A stretch of 8,247 nt of DNA. Source: JAMLIN01 sp964509685. GTDB taxonomy: Bacteria; Pseudomonadota; Gammaproteobacteria; Burkholderiales; Burkholderiaceae_E. Below, piece by piece: positions 1 to 5,805 of this stretch (within the stretch, counting starts at the first letter, position 1; the number at the start of each line of letters is the position of its first letter). The notes beneath the pieces are model-generated. The model was given only the letters and a program-made list of their open reading frames with translations, had not been told where the DNA came from and did not search any database. Where the stretch lies: contig CAZDYQ010000122.1 in the NCBI GenBank assembly GCA_964509685.1, positions 1-8,247 of the forward strand, in the 5' to 3' direction. A program made the position numbers and the translations under genes.

Positions 1-9
1 ATTCCCGCG
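1..9. repeat. Left copy of 9-bp direct repeat flanking the tRNA
   Basis: The sequence ATTCCCGCG opens the window, and its last G is also the first base of the tRNA acceptor stem. An identical copy lies at 88-96, just after the tRNA. The true left boundary cannot be seen because the window starts here, so the repeat may extend further upstream. Such a repeat can be left by tandem tRNA duplication, but a 9-bp match may also be chance. Confidence 0.45.
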
Positions 10-83
10 GGCGGCTAGCTCAGTGGTAGAGCACTGCCTTCACACGGCAGGGGTCACAGGTTCGAACCCTGTGCCGCCCACCA
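9..83 (+). tRNA. tRNA-Val (anticodon CAC), CCA end encoded
   Basis: The full cloverleaf can be folded by eye. The acceptor stem GGGCGGC (9-15) pairs with GCCGCCC (73-79). The D arm is GCTC/GAGC (18-21 with 29-32). The anticodon stem CTGCC/GGCAG (34-38 with 46-50) encloses the loop TTCACAC, giving anticodon CAC at 41-43, which reads the valine codon GUG. The T arm ACAGG/CCTGT (56-60 with 68-72) carries the TTCGAAC loop. The discriminator is A80 and the CCA tail is encoded at 81-83. Every stem is fully paired, so the gene looks functional. It delivers valine at GUG, a codon expected to be common in a genome this GC-rich. No promoter can be assessed because the window begins 8 bases upstream, and no T-rich terminator follows directly. 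Confidence 0.97.
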
Positions 84-87
84 GATA

Positions 88-96
88 ATTCCCGCG
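88..96. repeat. Right copy of 9-bp direct repeat flanking the tRNA
   Basis: This copy of ATTCCCGCG begins 4 bases after the encoded CCA (spacer GATA). It repeats the sequence at 1-9 with an 87-bp period, about one tRNA plus a short spacer. That spacing would fit a former or existing tandem tRNA-Val array, with more copies expected left of the window. Confidence 0.45.
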
Positions 97-99
97 AGA

Positions 100-131
100 C
101 CAGGATCGAGGGCCCCATCGATGAGGCCTGG
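100..131. other. Imperfect inverted repeat after the tRNA
   Basis: CCAGG-ATCGA (100-109) can pair with TCGAT (118-122) and CCTGG (127-131) around an eight-base loop, GGGCCCCA, with a four-base bulge (GAGG) on the right arm. It might help end or process the tRNA transcript. It has no T-run and is interrupted, so it may be chance in a GC-rich sequence. I see nothing else defensible in the remaining gap up to 254. Confidence 0.2.
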
Positions 132-254
132 ATCGTGAATCTCGCTGGGTGGCTGCTGATCCGGGTTCGCGTGGCCAGGCGATGGCATGGGCGTGCATGG
201 TGAACGGCGCCTACATCGGCTTCGTCGATCGGGGCGTCAGCTGGCGGGCGATCT

Positions 255-938
255 TCATGATGGCGCCCCTCCGGTCGCCGGCGCGTCACCCGCGCCCTCT
301 TCGATCGGCTCCACCAGCCCCGGCCCCTCGTTCCGGCTGTTGCCCACGGCCCGGCCGACCCGATGGCGCACCAGCGGCGCGGCGGGCCGCAGCAGCGCCA
401 GCACGTCGTCTAAGCGCGTGGCCGGATCGAGCCATGCGGCAACGCCCGCCTCGTCGAGCACGACCGGCATCCGGTCATGCACCGGGCGCATGATCTCGTT
501 CGCGTCGCAGGTGAACATCGCCGCGCCGGGACCGTCCCACTGGCCGGTCACCCCGGCGATCGCGAGATAACGGCCCTCCGGGTCGCGGAAGTACCAGGGC
601 TGCTTCGGACCGCGGCCCTGCGCCTGCCATTCGTAGAAGCCGGACGCGGGGAACACGACGCGCGAGCGCAGCAGCGAGCGCGCCCACGGCTTGGTCGCGC
701 TGTCCGAGCGAATGTTGAAGGGCTTGCCGTCCTTCTTGAGCCCCCATCGCACGACGCGCAACTCCGGCTCGCCGCCACGCGCCGCGATGACCGGAACCTC
801 GGTGCCGGGCGCGATGTTGTAGCGCGTATGCCGTATCAGGTCATCGATGAAGCGATCGACCAGCGACCTCGCGGCGGCATCCTCCAGCGCCTCGCGGCGC
901 CGGCTGTGGGGGCCATGGATGGCGTATCGTCCGCACAT
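255..938 (-). CDS. yedK: SRAP (HMCES/YedK) family abasic-site crosslink protein
   Basis: The 227-residue product closely matches the SRAP family (E. coli YedK is about 222 residues). Family members bind abasic sites in single-stranded DNA and form a covalent thiazolidine crosslink through the N-terminal cysteine, shielding the lesion during replication. All the key residues are visible: MCGRY at the start, with Cys2 exposed after Met removal; Asn41 in NIAP; Glu103 in GFYEW; and His154 in HDRMP. The start is therefore fixed at the ATG whose second codon is Cys. The Shine-Dalgarno sequence is weak. The last 25 or so residues are Gly/Ala/Glu/Pro-rich and probably disordered. The gene is divergent from yjdM with 32 bp between the starts, so its promoter region must be shared with or lie inside yjdM. 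I see no SOS (LexA) box of the CTGT-N8-ACAG type there. The family assignment is firm; the in vivo role is inferred from relatives. Confidence 0.95.
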   Translation of the reverse strand: MCGRYAIHGPHSRRREALEDAAARSLVDRFIDDLIRHTRYNIAPGTEVPVIAARGGEPELRVVRWGLKKDGKPFNIRSDSATKPWARSLLRSRVVFPASGFYEWQAQGRGPKQPWYFRDPEGRYLAIAGVTGQWDGPGAAMFTCDANEIMRPVHDRMPVVLDEAGVAAWLDPATRLDDVLALLRPAAPLVRHRVGRAVGNSRNEGPGLVEPIEEGAGDAPATGGAPS

Positions 939-970
939 GCCGCTAGGCTACACCGCATGGAGATTCACGC

Positions 971-1309
971 ATGAGCACCCTGCCCCCTTGTCCGCAATGC
1001 CGATCCGACCTGACCTACGAGGACGGCCTCCTGTTCGTCTGCCCCGAGTGCGCCCACGAATGGTCGAAGGACGCCGCCCCGGATACCGACGAGGTACGCG
1101 TCGTGCGCGATGCCTACGGCACCGAGCTGAAGGACGGCGACACGGTCACGGTCATCAAGGACCTGAAGGTGAAAGGCGCGTCCCAGGTCGTGAAGGTCGG
1201 CACCAAGGTGAAGAACATCCGACTGGCCGACGGCGACCACGACATCGACTGCAGGATCGACGGGATCGGGGCCATGGGGCTGAAATCGGAGTTCGTGCGC
1301 AAGGCCTGA
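971..1309 (+). CDS. yjdM: YjdM (PhnA) family zinc-ribbon protein
   Basis: This 112-residue protein matches YjdM, formerly PhnA, by length and domain order. A short N-terminal zinc ribbon has Cys7-Pro-Gln-Cys10 and Cys24-Pro-Glu-Cys27. A basic, beta-rich C-terminal domain (about residues 40-112) carries the family pattern DAYGTELKDGDTV and ends with GLKSEFVRKA. In E. coli the gene is named after the phosphonate operon, but a direct role in phosphonate use is not supported and the molecular function remains unclear. No phn genes are nearby here. A GGAG at 959-962 sits 8 bases before the ATG and supports this start. The gene is divergent from the SRAP gene and converges on the universal stress protein gene with only 7 bp between stops, leaving little room for a terminator. 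Family identification is confident; function is unknown. Confidence 0.95.
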   Translation: MSTLPPCPQCRSDLTYEDGLLFVCPECAHEWSKDAAPDTDEVRVVRDAYGTELKDGDTVTVIKDLKVKGASQVVKVGTKVKNIRLADGDHDIDCRIDGIGAMGLKSEFVRKA

Positions 1310-1316
1310 CGTCGCC

Positions 1317-2126
1317 CTACGGCCGCCGCGTGAGGATCGGCACCCCCGTCGTACGCAGGCAGCCGCTGGTGACGCTGCCGAGGACGAATTCCTGCAGCGG
1401 CCGGTGGGCGCGGGTGGCCATGGCGAGGATGACGTCGCGCCGTTCGCCGACGTGGCGACGGAGCGCATCGACGGGATCACCGTGCAGCAGGGTCCAGCGG
1501 GTGCGCACGACGTGCTGCTCCCGGATCTCGTCCGCGCGCGACTCGACCCAGGCGGATTCGTGGTTGCCATAGCCCTCCACCGCGGGGAAGCGCCGGGTGC
1601 CGGGCAGGATCACCTGGACCACCTCGAGATCGGCATCGAGCGCCCTGGCCAGCGTGGCCGCCTGCGGCGCCATCGTCTCGGATTCCGGATGGCCGTCGAT
1701 CGGCAGGACGACCGTCCGCAGCTCGACCGGCCGACGCGGCCCGGTCGCCGGCCCACGGGGCCGGTAGAGCAGCACGGGTTCCGTACTGGCGCGCACCACG
1801 CTCCATGCGACGCTGCCGAGGATGGCCTCCATCAGGCCGCCGCGGCCCTGGGTGCTCATCGCGACCAGGGTCCGGGGCTGGCGCTTCGCCTCGGCGAGGA
1901 TGGCGGCCGACGGTTCGTCGGCGAGCACGACGGTGGCCGCGGCGGCGGCGTTGGCAGCGGCAAGGGCGTCGATGTCGCGCTGGGCGGCCGCGCGTTCCGA
2001 CTCGCGACGCACCGCGCGCAGCAGGGCGAGCTCGGCGCCCATGGCTCCGGCAATGGCGGTGGCGTACGGCAGGACTTCCTTCGAGCGCGGTGAGCCGTCG
2101 ACCGGAACCAGGATTCGCTCATGCAC
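1317..2126 (-). CDS. Tandem universal stress protein (UspA family)
   Basis: This 269-residue protein has two UspA domains in tandem. Domain 1 covers about residues 1-123: ERILVPVDGS with Asp10, then a nucleotide-loop motif at 91-105 (S-T-Q-G94, nine residues, G104-S105). Domain 2 covers about 137-269: VVLPIDGHPES with Asp144, then residues 237-251 ending in Gly250-Ser251. In domain 2 both glycines of the usual G-x-x-G are alanine (A237, A240), and in domain 1 the first is serine. Domain 1 is therefore the better ATP-binding candidate. Universal stress proteins are cytoplasmic and support survival under starvation, redox or other stress. The start is GTG at 2124-2126, because a perfect AGGAGG lies 8 bases upstream and the UspA fold begins two residues later. 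An ATG 20 codons upstream would add a Pro-rich leader and leave this site inside the gene. It is probably transcribed alone, since a terminator separates it from the upstream gene. Confidence 0.93.
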   Translation of the reverse strand: MHERILVPVDGSPRSKEVLPYATAIAGAMGAELALLRAVRRESERAAAQRDIDALAAANAAAAATVVLADEPSAAILAEAKRQPRTLVAMSTQGRGGLMEAILGSVAWSVVRASTEPVLLYRPRGPATGPRRPVELRTVVLPIDGHPESETMAPQAATLARALDADLEVVQVILPGTRRFPAVEGYGNHESAWVESRADEIREQHVVRTRWTLLHGDPVDALRRHVGERRDVILAMATRAHRPLQEFVLGSVTSGCLRTTGVPILTRRP

Positions 2127-2134
2127 TGGGTATC

Positions 2135-2140
2135 CCTCCT
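2135..2140 (-). promoter_or_regulatory. Ribosome binding site fixing the GTG start of the stress protein
   Basis: On the minus strand this reads AGGAGG, a full match to the anti-Shine-Dalgarno core, 8 bases before GTG 2124-2126. It decides the start in favour of this GTG rather than the ATG at 2184-2186. Confidence 0.85.
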
Positions 2141-2148
2141 GGGGCAAT

Positions 2149-2166
2149 GCTCGCCACGGCGCGAGC
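2149..2166 (-). other. Small hairpin in the stress protein leader
   Basis: GCTCGC (2149-2154) and GCGAGC (2161-2166) form a perfect 6-bp stem around a six-base loop, ending 8 bases upstream of the AGGAGG. It would lie in the 5' leader if transcription starts upstream. It could influence translation or mRNA stability. Short GC stems are common by chance here. Confidence 0.25.
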
Positions 2167-2193
2167 GCAGGTGGTGGAAAGGGCAAATGAAGA

Positions 2194-2214
2194 ACGGCGG
2201 CCAGGGGCCGCCGT
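2194..2214 (-). terminator. Intrinsic terminator of the beta-oxidation operon
   Basis: ACGGCGGCC (2194-2202) and GGCCGCCGT (2206-2214) form a perfect 9-bp stem with a 3-base loop. Read leftward, the hairpin begins 22 bases after the stop of the hydratase/dehydrogenase gene and is followed by TCTTCATTT, a moderately T-rich tail. This would end the leftward operon and insulate the stress protein gene. Confidence 0.7.
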
Positions 2215-2236
2215 CCAGTGCTGCGCAGTCGTCGGC

Positions 2237-4324
2237 TCAGGCGTTCTTCACATCCTGCAGCCGCTTGCCCTCCTTGGCAAGCCGCTCCAGCAGCGGCGAG
2301 ACCTGGGCGTCGGCGCCCATGCGATCACCGTACTCGCGCAGCTTGTCGATCACCGTCTGCAGCCCGACGGTATCGGCGTAGAACATAGGGCCGCCGCGGT
2401 ACACCGGCCAGCCATAGCCGTTGATCCAGACGATGTCGATGTCCGAGGCCCGGATCGCGATGCCTTCCTCGAGGATCTTGGCGCCCTCGTTGATCATCGC
2501 GTAGATGCAGCGCTCGAGGATCTCCTGCTCCGTGATCTCGCGCGGCTTGTTGCCGGCCTTGGCCATGAAGTCGCGCACGATCTTCTCGGTGACCGGCGAG
2601 GGCCGGGGATTGCGGTTCTCGTCGTAGTCGTAGTAGCCGGCCCCGGTCTTCTGCCCGCGGCGATCCATCTCGCAGAGCACCTCGCGCACCGTGGAGCTCT
2701 TCGAGGTTTCCTTCGACCAGCCGATGTCGAGGCCCGCGAGGTCGGACATCGCGAACGGACCCATCGGCAGGCCGAAGTCGTAGAGCACCTTGTCGATGTC
2801 CCAGGGCATGGCGCCTTCGAGGAGCATCGCCTGCGCCTGGCGGGTGCGGGCGTGGAGGATCCGGTTGCCGATGAAACCCGGGCATACGCCCGAGAGCGCG
2901 GCGATCTTGCCGATTTTCTTGCCCACCGCCATGGCCGTGGCGATCGCGGTCTTGGACGTCTTGTCGCCGCGCACTACCTCCAGCAGGCGCATCACGTTCG
3001 CCGGCGAGAAGAAGTGCATCCCGACGATGCCCTCGGGCCGCTTCACCGCGCGCCCGATCTCGTTGATGTTCAGCGCCGAGGTGTTGGTCGCGAGGATGGC
3101 GCCCGGCTTCACGATGCGATCGAGCTTCTCGAAGATCTCCTGCTTGATCTGCATGTTCTCGAACACGGCCTCGATGACGAGGTCGCAGTCGGCGAGCGAC
3201 TCGAGCTCGAGCGAGCCGGTGAGCAGGCCCATGCGCTCCTCGACCTGCGCCTGCGTCAGGCGGCCCTTCTTCGCCGTGTTCTCGTAGTTGCGCCGGACCA
3301 CGCCGAGGCCGCGCTCGAGCGCTTCGGCGGTCGTCTCGACCAGGGTCACCGGGATGCCGACGTTGGCGAAGTTCATCGCGATGCCGCCGCCCATGGTGCC
3401 GGCGCCCACGATGCCGACCTTCTTGACGGGCACGACGGGCGTATCGGCGGGCACGTCGGGGATCTTCCAGACCTCGCGCTCGGCGAAGAACACGTAGCGC
3501 TGGGCGGCGGACTGGGTGCCCGACACGAGTTCCTCGAACAGCTGGCGTTCGACCTTCATCCCCTCGTCGAAGGGCAGGTTCACCGCCGCCTCGATGCAGC
3601 GGATGTTGTACTCGGGCGCGAGGAAGCCCCGGAAGCGGCGGGCGTTCGCCTTGCGGAAGTTCTCGAAGATCTCCGGCTTGCCGCGGGCGGCGACGACCTT
3701 CTCGTCCATGTCGCGCACCTTGCGCAGCGGGCGGTTCTCCGCGAGCACCTTCCTCGCGAACGCGATCGCCCCGGCGCGCAGCTCGCCCTCGGGCACGATC
3801 TCGTCGATCAGGCCCATCTCGAGGCACTTCTGGGCGGGAACATGCTGGCCGGAGGTGACCATCTCGAGCGCGCGCTCGGGACCGACGATCCGCGGAAGCC
3901 GCTGGGTGCCGCCGGCGCCCGGCAGCAGGCCCAGCTTGACCTCGGGCAGGCCGCACCTGGCCGAGGGGACCGCGACGCGGTAGTGGCAGCACAGGGCGAC
4001 CTCGAAGCCGCCGCCGAGCGCAGTGCCGTGGATGGCGGCGATCACGGGCTTGGGGGAATTCTCGATGGCGTTCTGGGCCTCGGGCAGCGAGGGCGCCTTG
4101 CGCGGCTTGCCGAACTCGGTGATGTCGGCGCCCGCGATGAATGTCCGGCCTTCGCAGATCAGGACGATCGCCTTGACCGCCGGGTCGGCCACCGCCTTGT
4201 TGACGTTCTCGAGGATGCCGGCGCGGACCGCCTGCGACAGCGCGTTGACCGGCGGGGAATTCAAAGTGACGATCCCGATGTCGTCCTCGACCGTCAGGGT
4301 CGCGACTTGGTCAGGTGAACTCAT
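2237..4324 (-). CDS. Bifunctional enoyl-CoA hydratase / 3-hydroxyacyl-CoA dehydrogenase (FadB/FadJ-like)
   Basis: The 695-residue cytoplasmic enzyme would hydrate trans-2-enoyl-CoA and oxidise the 3-hydroxyacyl-CoA with NAD+, two successive steps of beta-oxidation. The crotonase domain (about 5-190) has the oxyanion-hole region IAGADI (63-68) and both catalytic glutamates, Glu108 in ALGGGFE and Glu128 in GLPEVKLG. A linker leads to the dehydrogenase NAD-binding domain (about 302-480), with the loop GAGTMGGGIA (307-316), Ser416 in NTSAL, His437 in GMHFFSP, Glu449 and Asn487. Two C-terminal helical domains follow (about 483-575 and 600-690). It is slightly shorter than E. coli FadB (729) or FadJ (714). 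A clear AAGGAGG lies 8 bases before the ATG. It is the last of four leftward genes, 45 bp after the HdeD-like gene, with a terminator behind it. No thiolase gene is adjacent, unlike fadBA operons, so the thiolase would come from elsewhere. Chain length and substrate (fatty acid, aromatic or isoprenoid acyl-CoA) cannot be told from sequence. Confidence 0.95.
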   Translation of the reverse strand: MSSPDQVATLTVEDDIGIVTLNSPPVNALSQAVRAGILENVNKAVADPAVKAIVLICEGRTFIAGADITEFGKPRKAPSLPEAQNAIENSPKPVIAAIHGTALGGGFEVALCCHYRVAVPSARCGLPEVKLGLLPGAGGTQRLPRIVGPERALEMVTSGQHVPAQKCLEMGLIDEIVPEGELRAGAIAFARKVLAENRPLRKVRDMDEKVVAARGKPEIFENFRKANARRFRGFLAPEYNIRCIEAAVNLPFDEGMKVERQLFEELVSGTQSAAQRYVFFAEREVWKIPDVPADTPVVPVKKVGIVGAGTMGGGIAMNFANVGIPVTLVETTAEALERGLGVVRRNYENTAKKGRLTQAQVEERMGLLTGSLELESLADCDLVIEAVFENMQIKQEIFEKLDRIVKPGAILATNTSALNINEIGRAVKRPEGIVGMHFFSPANVMRLLEVVRGDKTSKTAIATAMAVGKKIGKIAALSGVCPGFIGNRILHARTRQAQAMLLEGAMPWDIDKVLYDFGLPMGPFAMSDLAGLDIGWSKETSKSSTVREVLCEMDRRGQKTGAGYYDYDENRNPRPSPVTEKIVRDFMAKAGNKPREITEQEILERCIYAMINEGAKILEEGIAIRASDIDIVWINGYGWPVYRGGPMFYADTVGLQTVIDKLREYGDRMGADAQVSPLLERLAKEGKRLQDVKNA

Positions 4325-4369
4325 GGTGACTGCCTCCTTGTTCTGTGAAGCGGATGATAAGCGATCCCG

Positions 4370-4963
4370 TCAGGCGCCGCCCCGCGACACGCCCAGGGCG
4401 CGGCGGAGCCTGAAGCCGAGCGCGATGTAGCTGATCCCCACCAGGATCGCGACCGCGCCGACCGCCCAGGCCATGGCCAGCAGCGCTGCGGCCGGCTGGG
4501 CGACGAGCAGCACCGCGATGCCGATCGAGAGCAGGCCGCTCAGGGCCAGCCAGATCTCGCCCTCCACCTCCTTGCGGATCCGGATCGCTCCCCAGAGCTG
4601 GAGGACGCCGACCGCGAACAGCCAGCCGGCGAGGAAGAACATCAGGACCATGGCCGTGATGCCGGGCCAGGCGAGCGCAAGCCCGCCCGCGAGGATGCCC
4701 AGGACGCCGACCGCCGCGAGCCACCAGCGCGCCGCCCGGGCGGTCGTGCGCCCGATGACGCCGGCCCAGAGCGCCAGCACGCCGTCCACCAGCGCGTAGC
4801 CGCCCCAGACGATGGCCAGCACGATGATCGACGCGGCCGGCCAGCCGAACGTGAGCGCCCCGAAGACGATGGCCGCCAGCCCGCGCAGGAGCATCAGCCA
4901 CCAGTTCTCGGCCAGGCCCTCCAGCAGGCGCAGGTCGGTGCGCGCCTCGGGATTACCCGACAT
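4370..4963 (-). CDS. HdeD/DUF308 family six-helix inner membrane protein
   Basis: The 197-residue protein is almost entirely hydrophobic. Six membrane helices fall at about residues 22-40, 44-70, 80-99, 102-125, 136-155 and 160-184, with a short charged N-terminus and a basic C-terminal tail. Length and helix pattern match the HdeD/DUF308 family (E. coli HdeD is 190 residues), including the duplicated three-helix repeat with W-P and Y/W-x-L-x-G motifs. HdeD is linked to acid resistance at high cell density in E. coli, but most relatives are uncharacterised. I chose the ATG at 4961-4963, giving MSGNPEAR, because the family starts close to the first helix and a GGAAGAG lies 10 bases upstream. 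An ATG 11 codons earlier has poor spacing to any Shine-Dalgarno. This start overlaps the end of the NTF2-like gene by 11 nt in another frame, suggesting translational coupling. Confidence 0.88.
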   Translation of the reverse strand: MSGNPEARTDLRLLEGLAENWWLMLLRGLAAIVFGALTFGWPAASIIVLAIVWGGYALVDGVLALWAGVIGRTTARAARWWLAAVGVLGILAGGLALAWPGITAMVLMFFLAGWLFAVGVLQLWGAIRIRKEVEGEIWLALSGLLSIGIAVLLVAQPAAALLAMAWAVGAVAILVGISYIALGFRLRRALGVSRGGA

Positions 4964-5420
4964 GCCGGCGCGACTCTTCCCTGGCCCGCAGCGCATCGTC
5001 CTGCCGCGCCAGGATCTTCGCCACCCGCTCGGGCGGGAACCCGATCCGCAGCAACGCCGGCCCGGTGTTGGCGACCTCCCGGTACTCCCGGATCAGGCCG
5101 TCGCGCAGGCGCATGATGCTGACGCCTTCGAACATCACGCGGCGACCCTGCGCCTCCGGAAGGGTCGAGACGTAGGAGAACACGTAGCGGGCGTACAGGG
5201 TACTGCCGTCGCTCACCGGTTCGTGCATGTCCCAGAGGAAGTCGCGGGCATCCTTGTAGAACCAGTCATCGATGAGCTCGGCAATGCGGGCCCTGCCCTC
5301 GAATGCACCGTAGAACGCGTCGTGATAGACGCCGTCCTCGGTGAAGAGCCGGGCGAAGCCGGCGCCGTCGCGGGATTCCACGGCCCGCGTGAACGCCGCG
5401 AGCATGTCCTTGGGGTTCAT
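4953..5420 (-). CDS. NTF2-like / SnoaL-like small protein
   Basis: The 155-residue product has the pattern of the NTF2-like (SnoaL-like) cone fold. An N-terminal helix (MLAAFTRAVESRDG) is followed by ARLFTEDGVYHDAFYG (about 23-38), a helix with RARIAELIDDWF, and then alternating beta strands ending in MRLRDGLIREYREV (about 103-116). Tyr32, His33 and Asp34 line the position where related proteins often place pocket residues. The family includes isomerases, hydratases, polyketide cyclases and non-catalytic ligand binders, so no reaction can be assigned. A C-terminal extension of about 35 residues is charged and helical. A perfect AGGAGG (5427-5432) lies 6 bases before the ATG. The gene follows the NIPSNAP gene by 61 bp and overlaps the HdeD-like gene by 11 nt, so it probably belongs to the same leftward operon. 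Confident fold-level call, unknown function. Confidence 0.88.
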   Translation of the reverse strand: MNPKDMLAAFTRAVESRDGAGFARLFTEDGVYHDAFYGAFEGRARIAELIDDWFYKDARDFLWDMHEPVSDGSTLYARYVFSYVSTLPEAQGRRVMFEGVSIMRLRDGLIREYREVANTGPALLRIGFPPERVAKILARQDDALRAREESRRHVG

Positions 5421-5462
5421 GGCCTGCCTCCTGGTCGGTTGCGACGTGCCGGGGCCCGCCGC

Positions 5463-5479
5463 GGGTCGGGTTTCGACCC
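5463..5479 (-). other. Hairpin between the NIPSNAP and NTF2-like genes
   Basis: GGGTCG (5463-5468) and CGACCC (5474-5479) form a 6-bp stem directly after the NIPSNAP stop codon. Read leftward it is followed by GC-rich sequence and not T residues, so it is unlikely to terminate transcription strongly. It might attenuate readthrough or protect mRNA ends inside the operon, or be incidental. Confidence 0.3.
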
Positions 5480-5481
5480 TA

Positions 5482-5805
5482 TCAGATCGTGGGCCCGAAA
5501 GGCGCCGCGAGCATCAGCTTGTTGTTCTGCTTGCGAAGCAGCGGCCGGATCCGGGCGGCGAAGTCCTGGAAGCCGGGGTCGGCATAGCAGCGGGTCCAGA
5601 AGTCGCGCCGGTCGTTGTCGTCGTCGAAGCACCAGAGATGGATGATCTGGTTGATGGCGCCGACATCGCCGATGAAGTAGCCCTTGAGCTTGCTGTCGAA
5701 GCCGCCGGCCTTGAAGGCCGGGTAGCCGTACTCCTGGTAGACCTTGATCGCGTCGGCCATCTTGCCGACGATGACGTCGTAGGTGCGAAGCTCGTAGATC
5801 GCCAT
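5482..5805 (-). CDS. NIPSNAP family protein
   Basis: This 107-residue protein has the hallmarks of the NIPSNAP family: an N-terminal strand IYELRTYDV (3-11), a helix with the KVYQEYGYPAF pattern, GYFIGDVGAINQIIHLWCF (about 42-60), and a helix with RRDFW and a DPGFQDF segment near residues 77-82. These proteins adopt a dimeric alpha/beta ferredoxin-like barrel related to antibiotic biosynthesis monooxygenases. Bacterial members often sit beside catabolic genes, but their activity is mostly unproven. The length is normal for a single-domain bacterial member. A purine-rich GGGAGGAGG (5809-5817 on the opposite strand) supports the ATG at 5803-5805. It is the first of four leftward genes and divergent from the diguanylate cyclase gene, so the operon promoter should lie in the 140-bp gap upstream. 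Confidence 0.92.
   Translation of the reverse strand: MAIYELRTYDVIVGKMADAIKVYQEYGYPAFKAGGFDSKLKGYFIGDVGAINQIIHLWCFDDDNDRRDFWTRCYADPGFQDFAARIRPLLRKQNNKLMLAAPFGPTI

Noticed and set aside
20..289. Minus-strand 89-codon open frame through the tRNA
   Set aside because: Its C-terminus is simply the antisense reading of tRNA-Val, a well-known source of false small proteins.
847..1572. Plus-strand 241-codon open frame spanning three genes
   Set aside because: It overlaps the SRAP gene, yjdM and the stress protein gene out of frame, and is Arg/Pro-rich with no motif.
2127..2186. Upstream ATG start for the stress protein (20 extra residues)
   Set aside because: The extension is Pro/Ala-rich, unlike UspA N-termini, and contains the AGGAGG that properly serves the GTG at 2126.
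2325..3992. Minus-strand 555-codon open frame inside the hydratase/dehydrogenase gene
   Set aside because: It is a shifted frame of the same strand, Arg/Gly/Ala-rich without motifs. The real frame has all catalytic residues.
1805..4318. Long plus-strand open frame (837 codons) opposite the hydratase/dehydrogenase gene
   Set aside because: It is antisense to a gene with clear family motifs throughout. Its product is low-complexity (Arg, Ala, Gly, Leu, Asp, His), typical of GC-rich complementary frames, and it has no recognisable domain.
4964..4996. Upstream ATG for the HdeD-like gene
   Set aside because: The only nearby Shine-Dalgarno-like bases sit about two bases from that ATG, too close. 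The added residues duplicate NTF2-like coding sequence in another frame and are absent from typical family N-termini.
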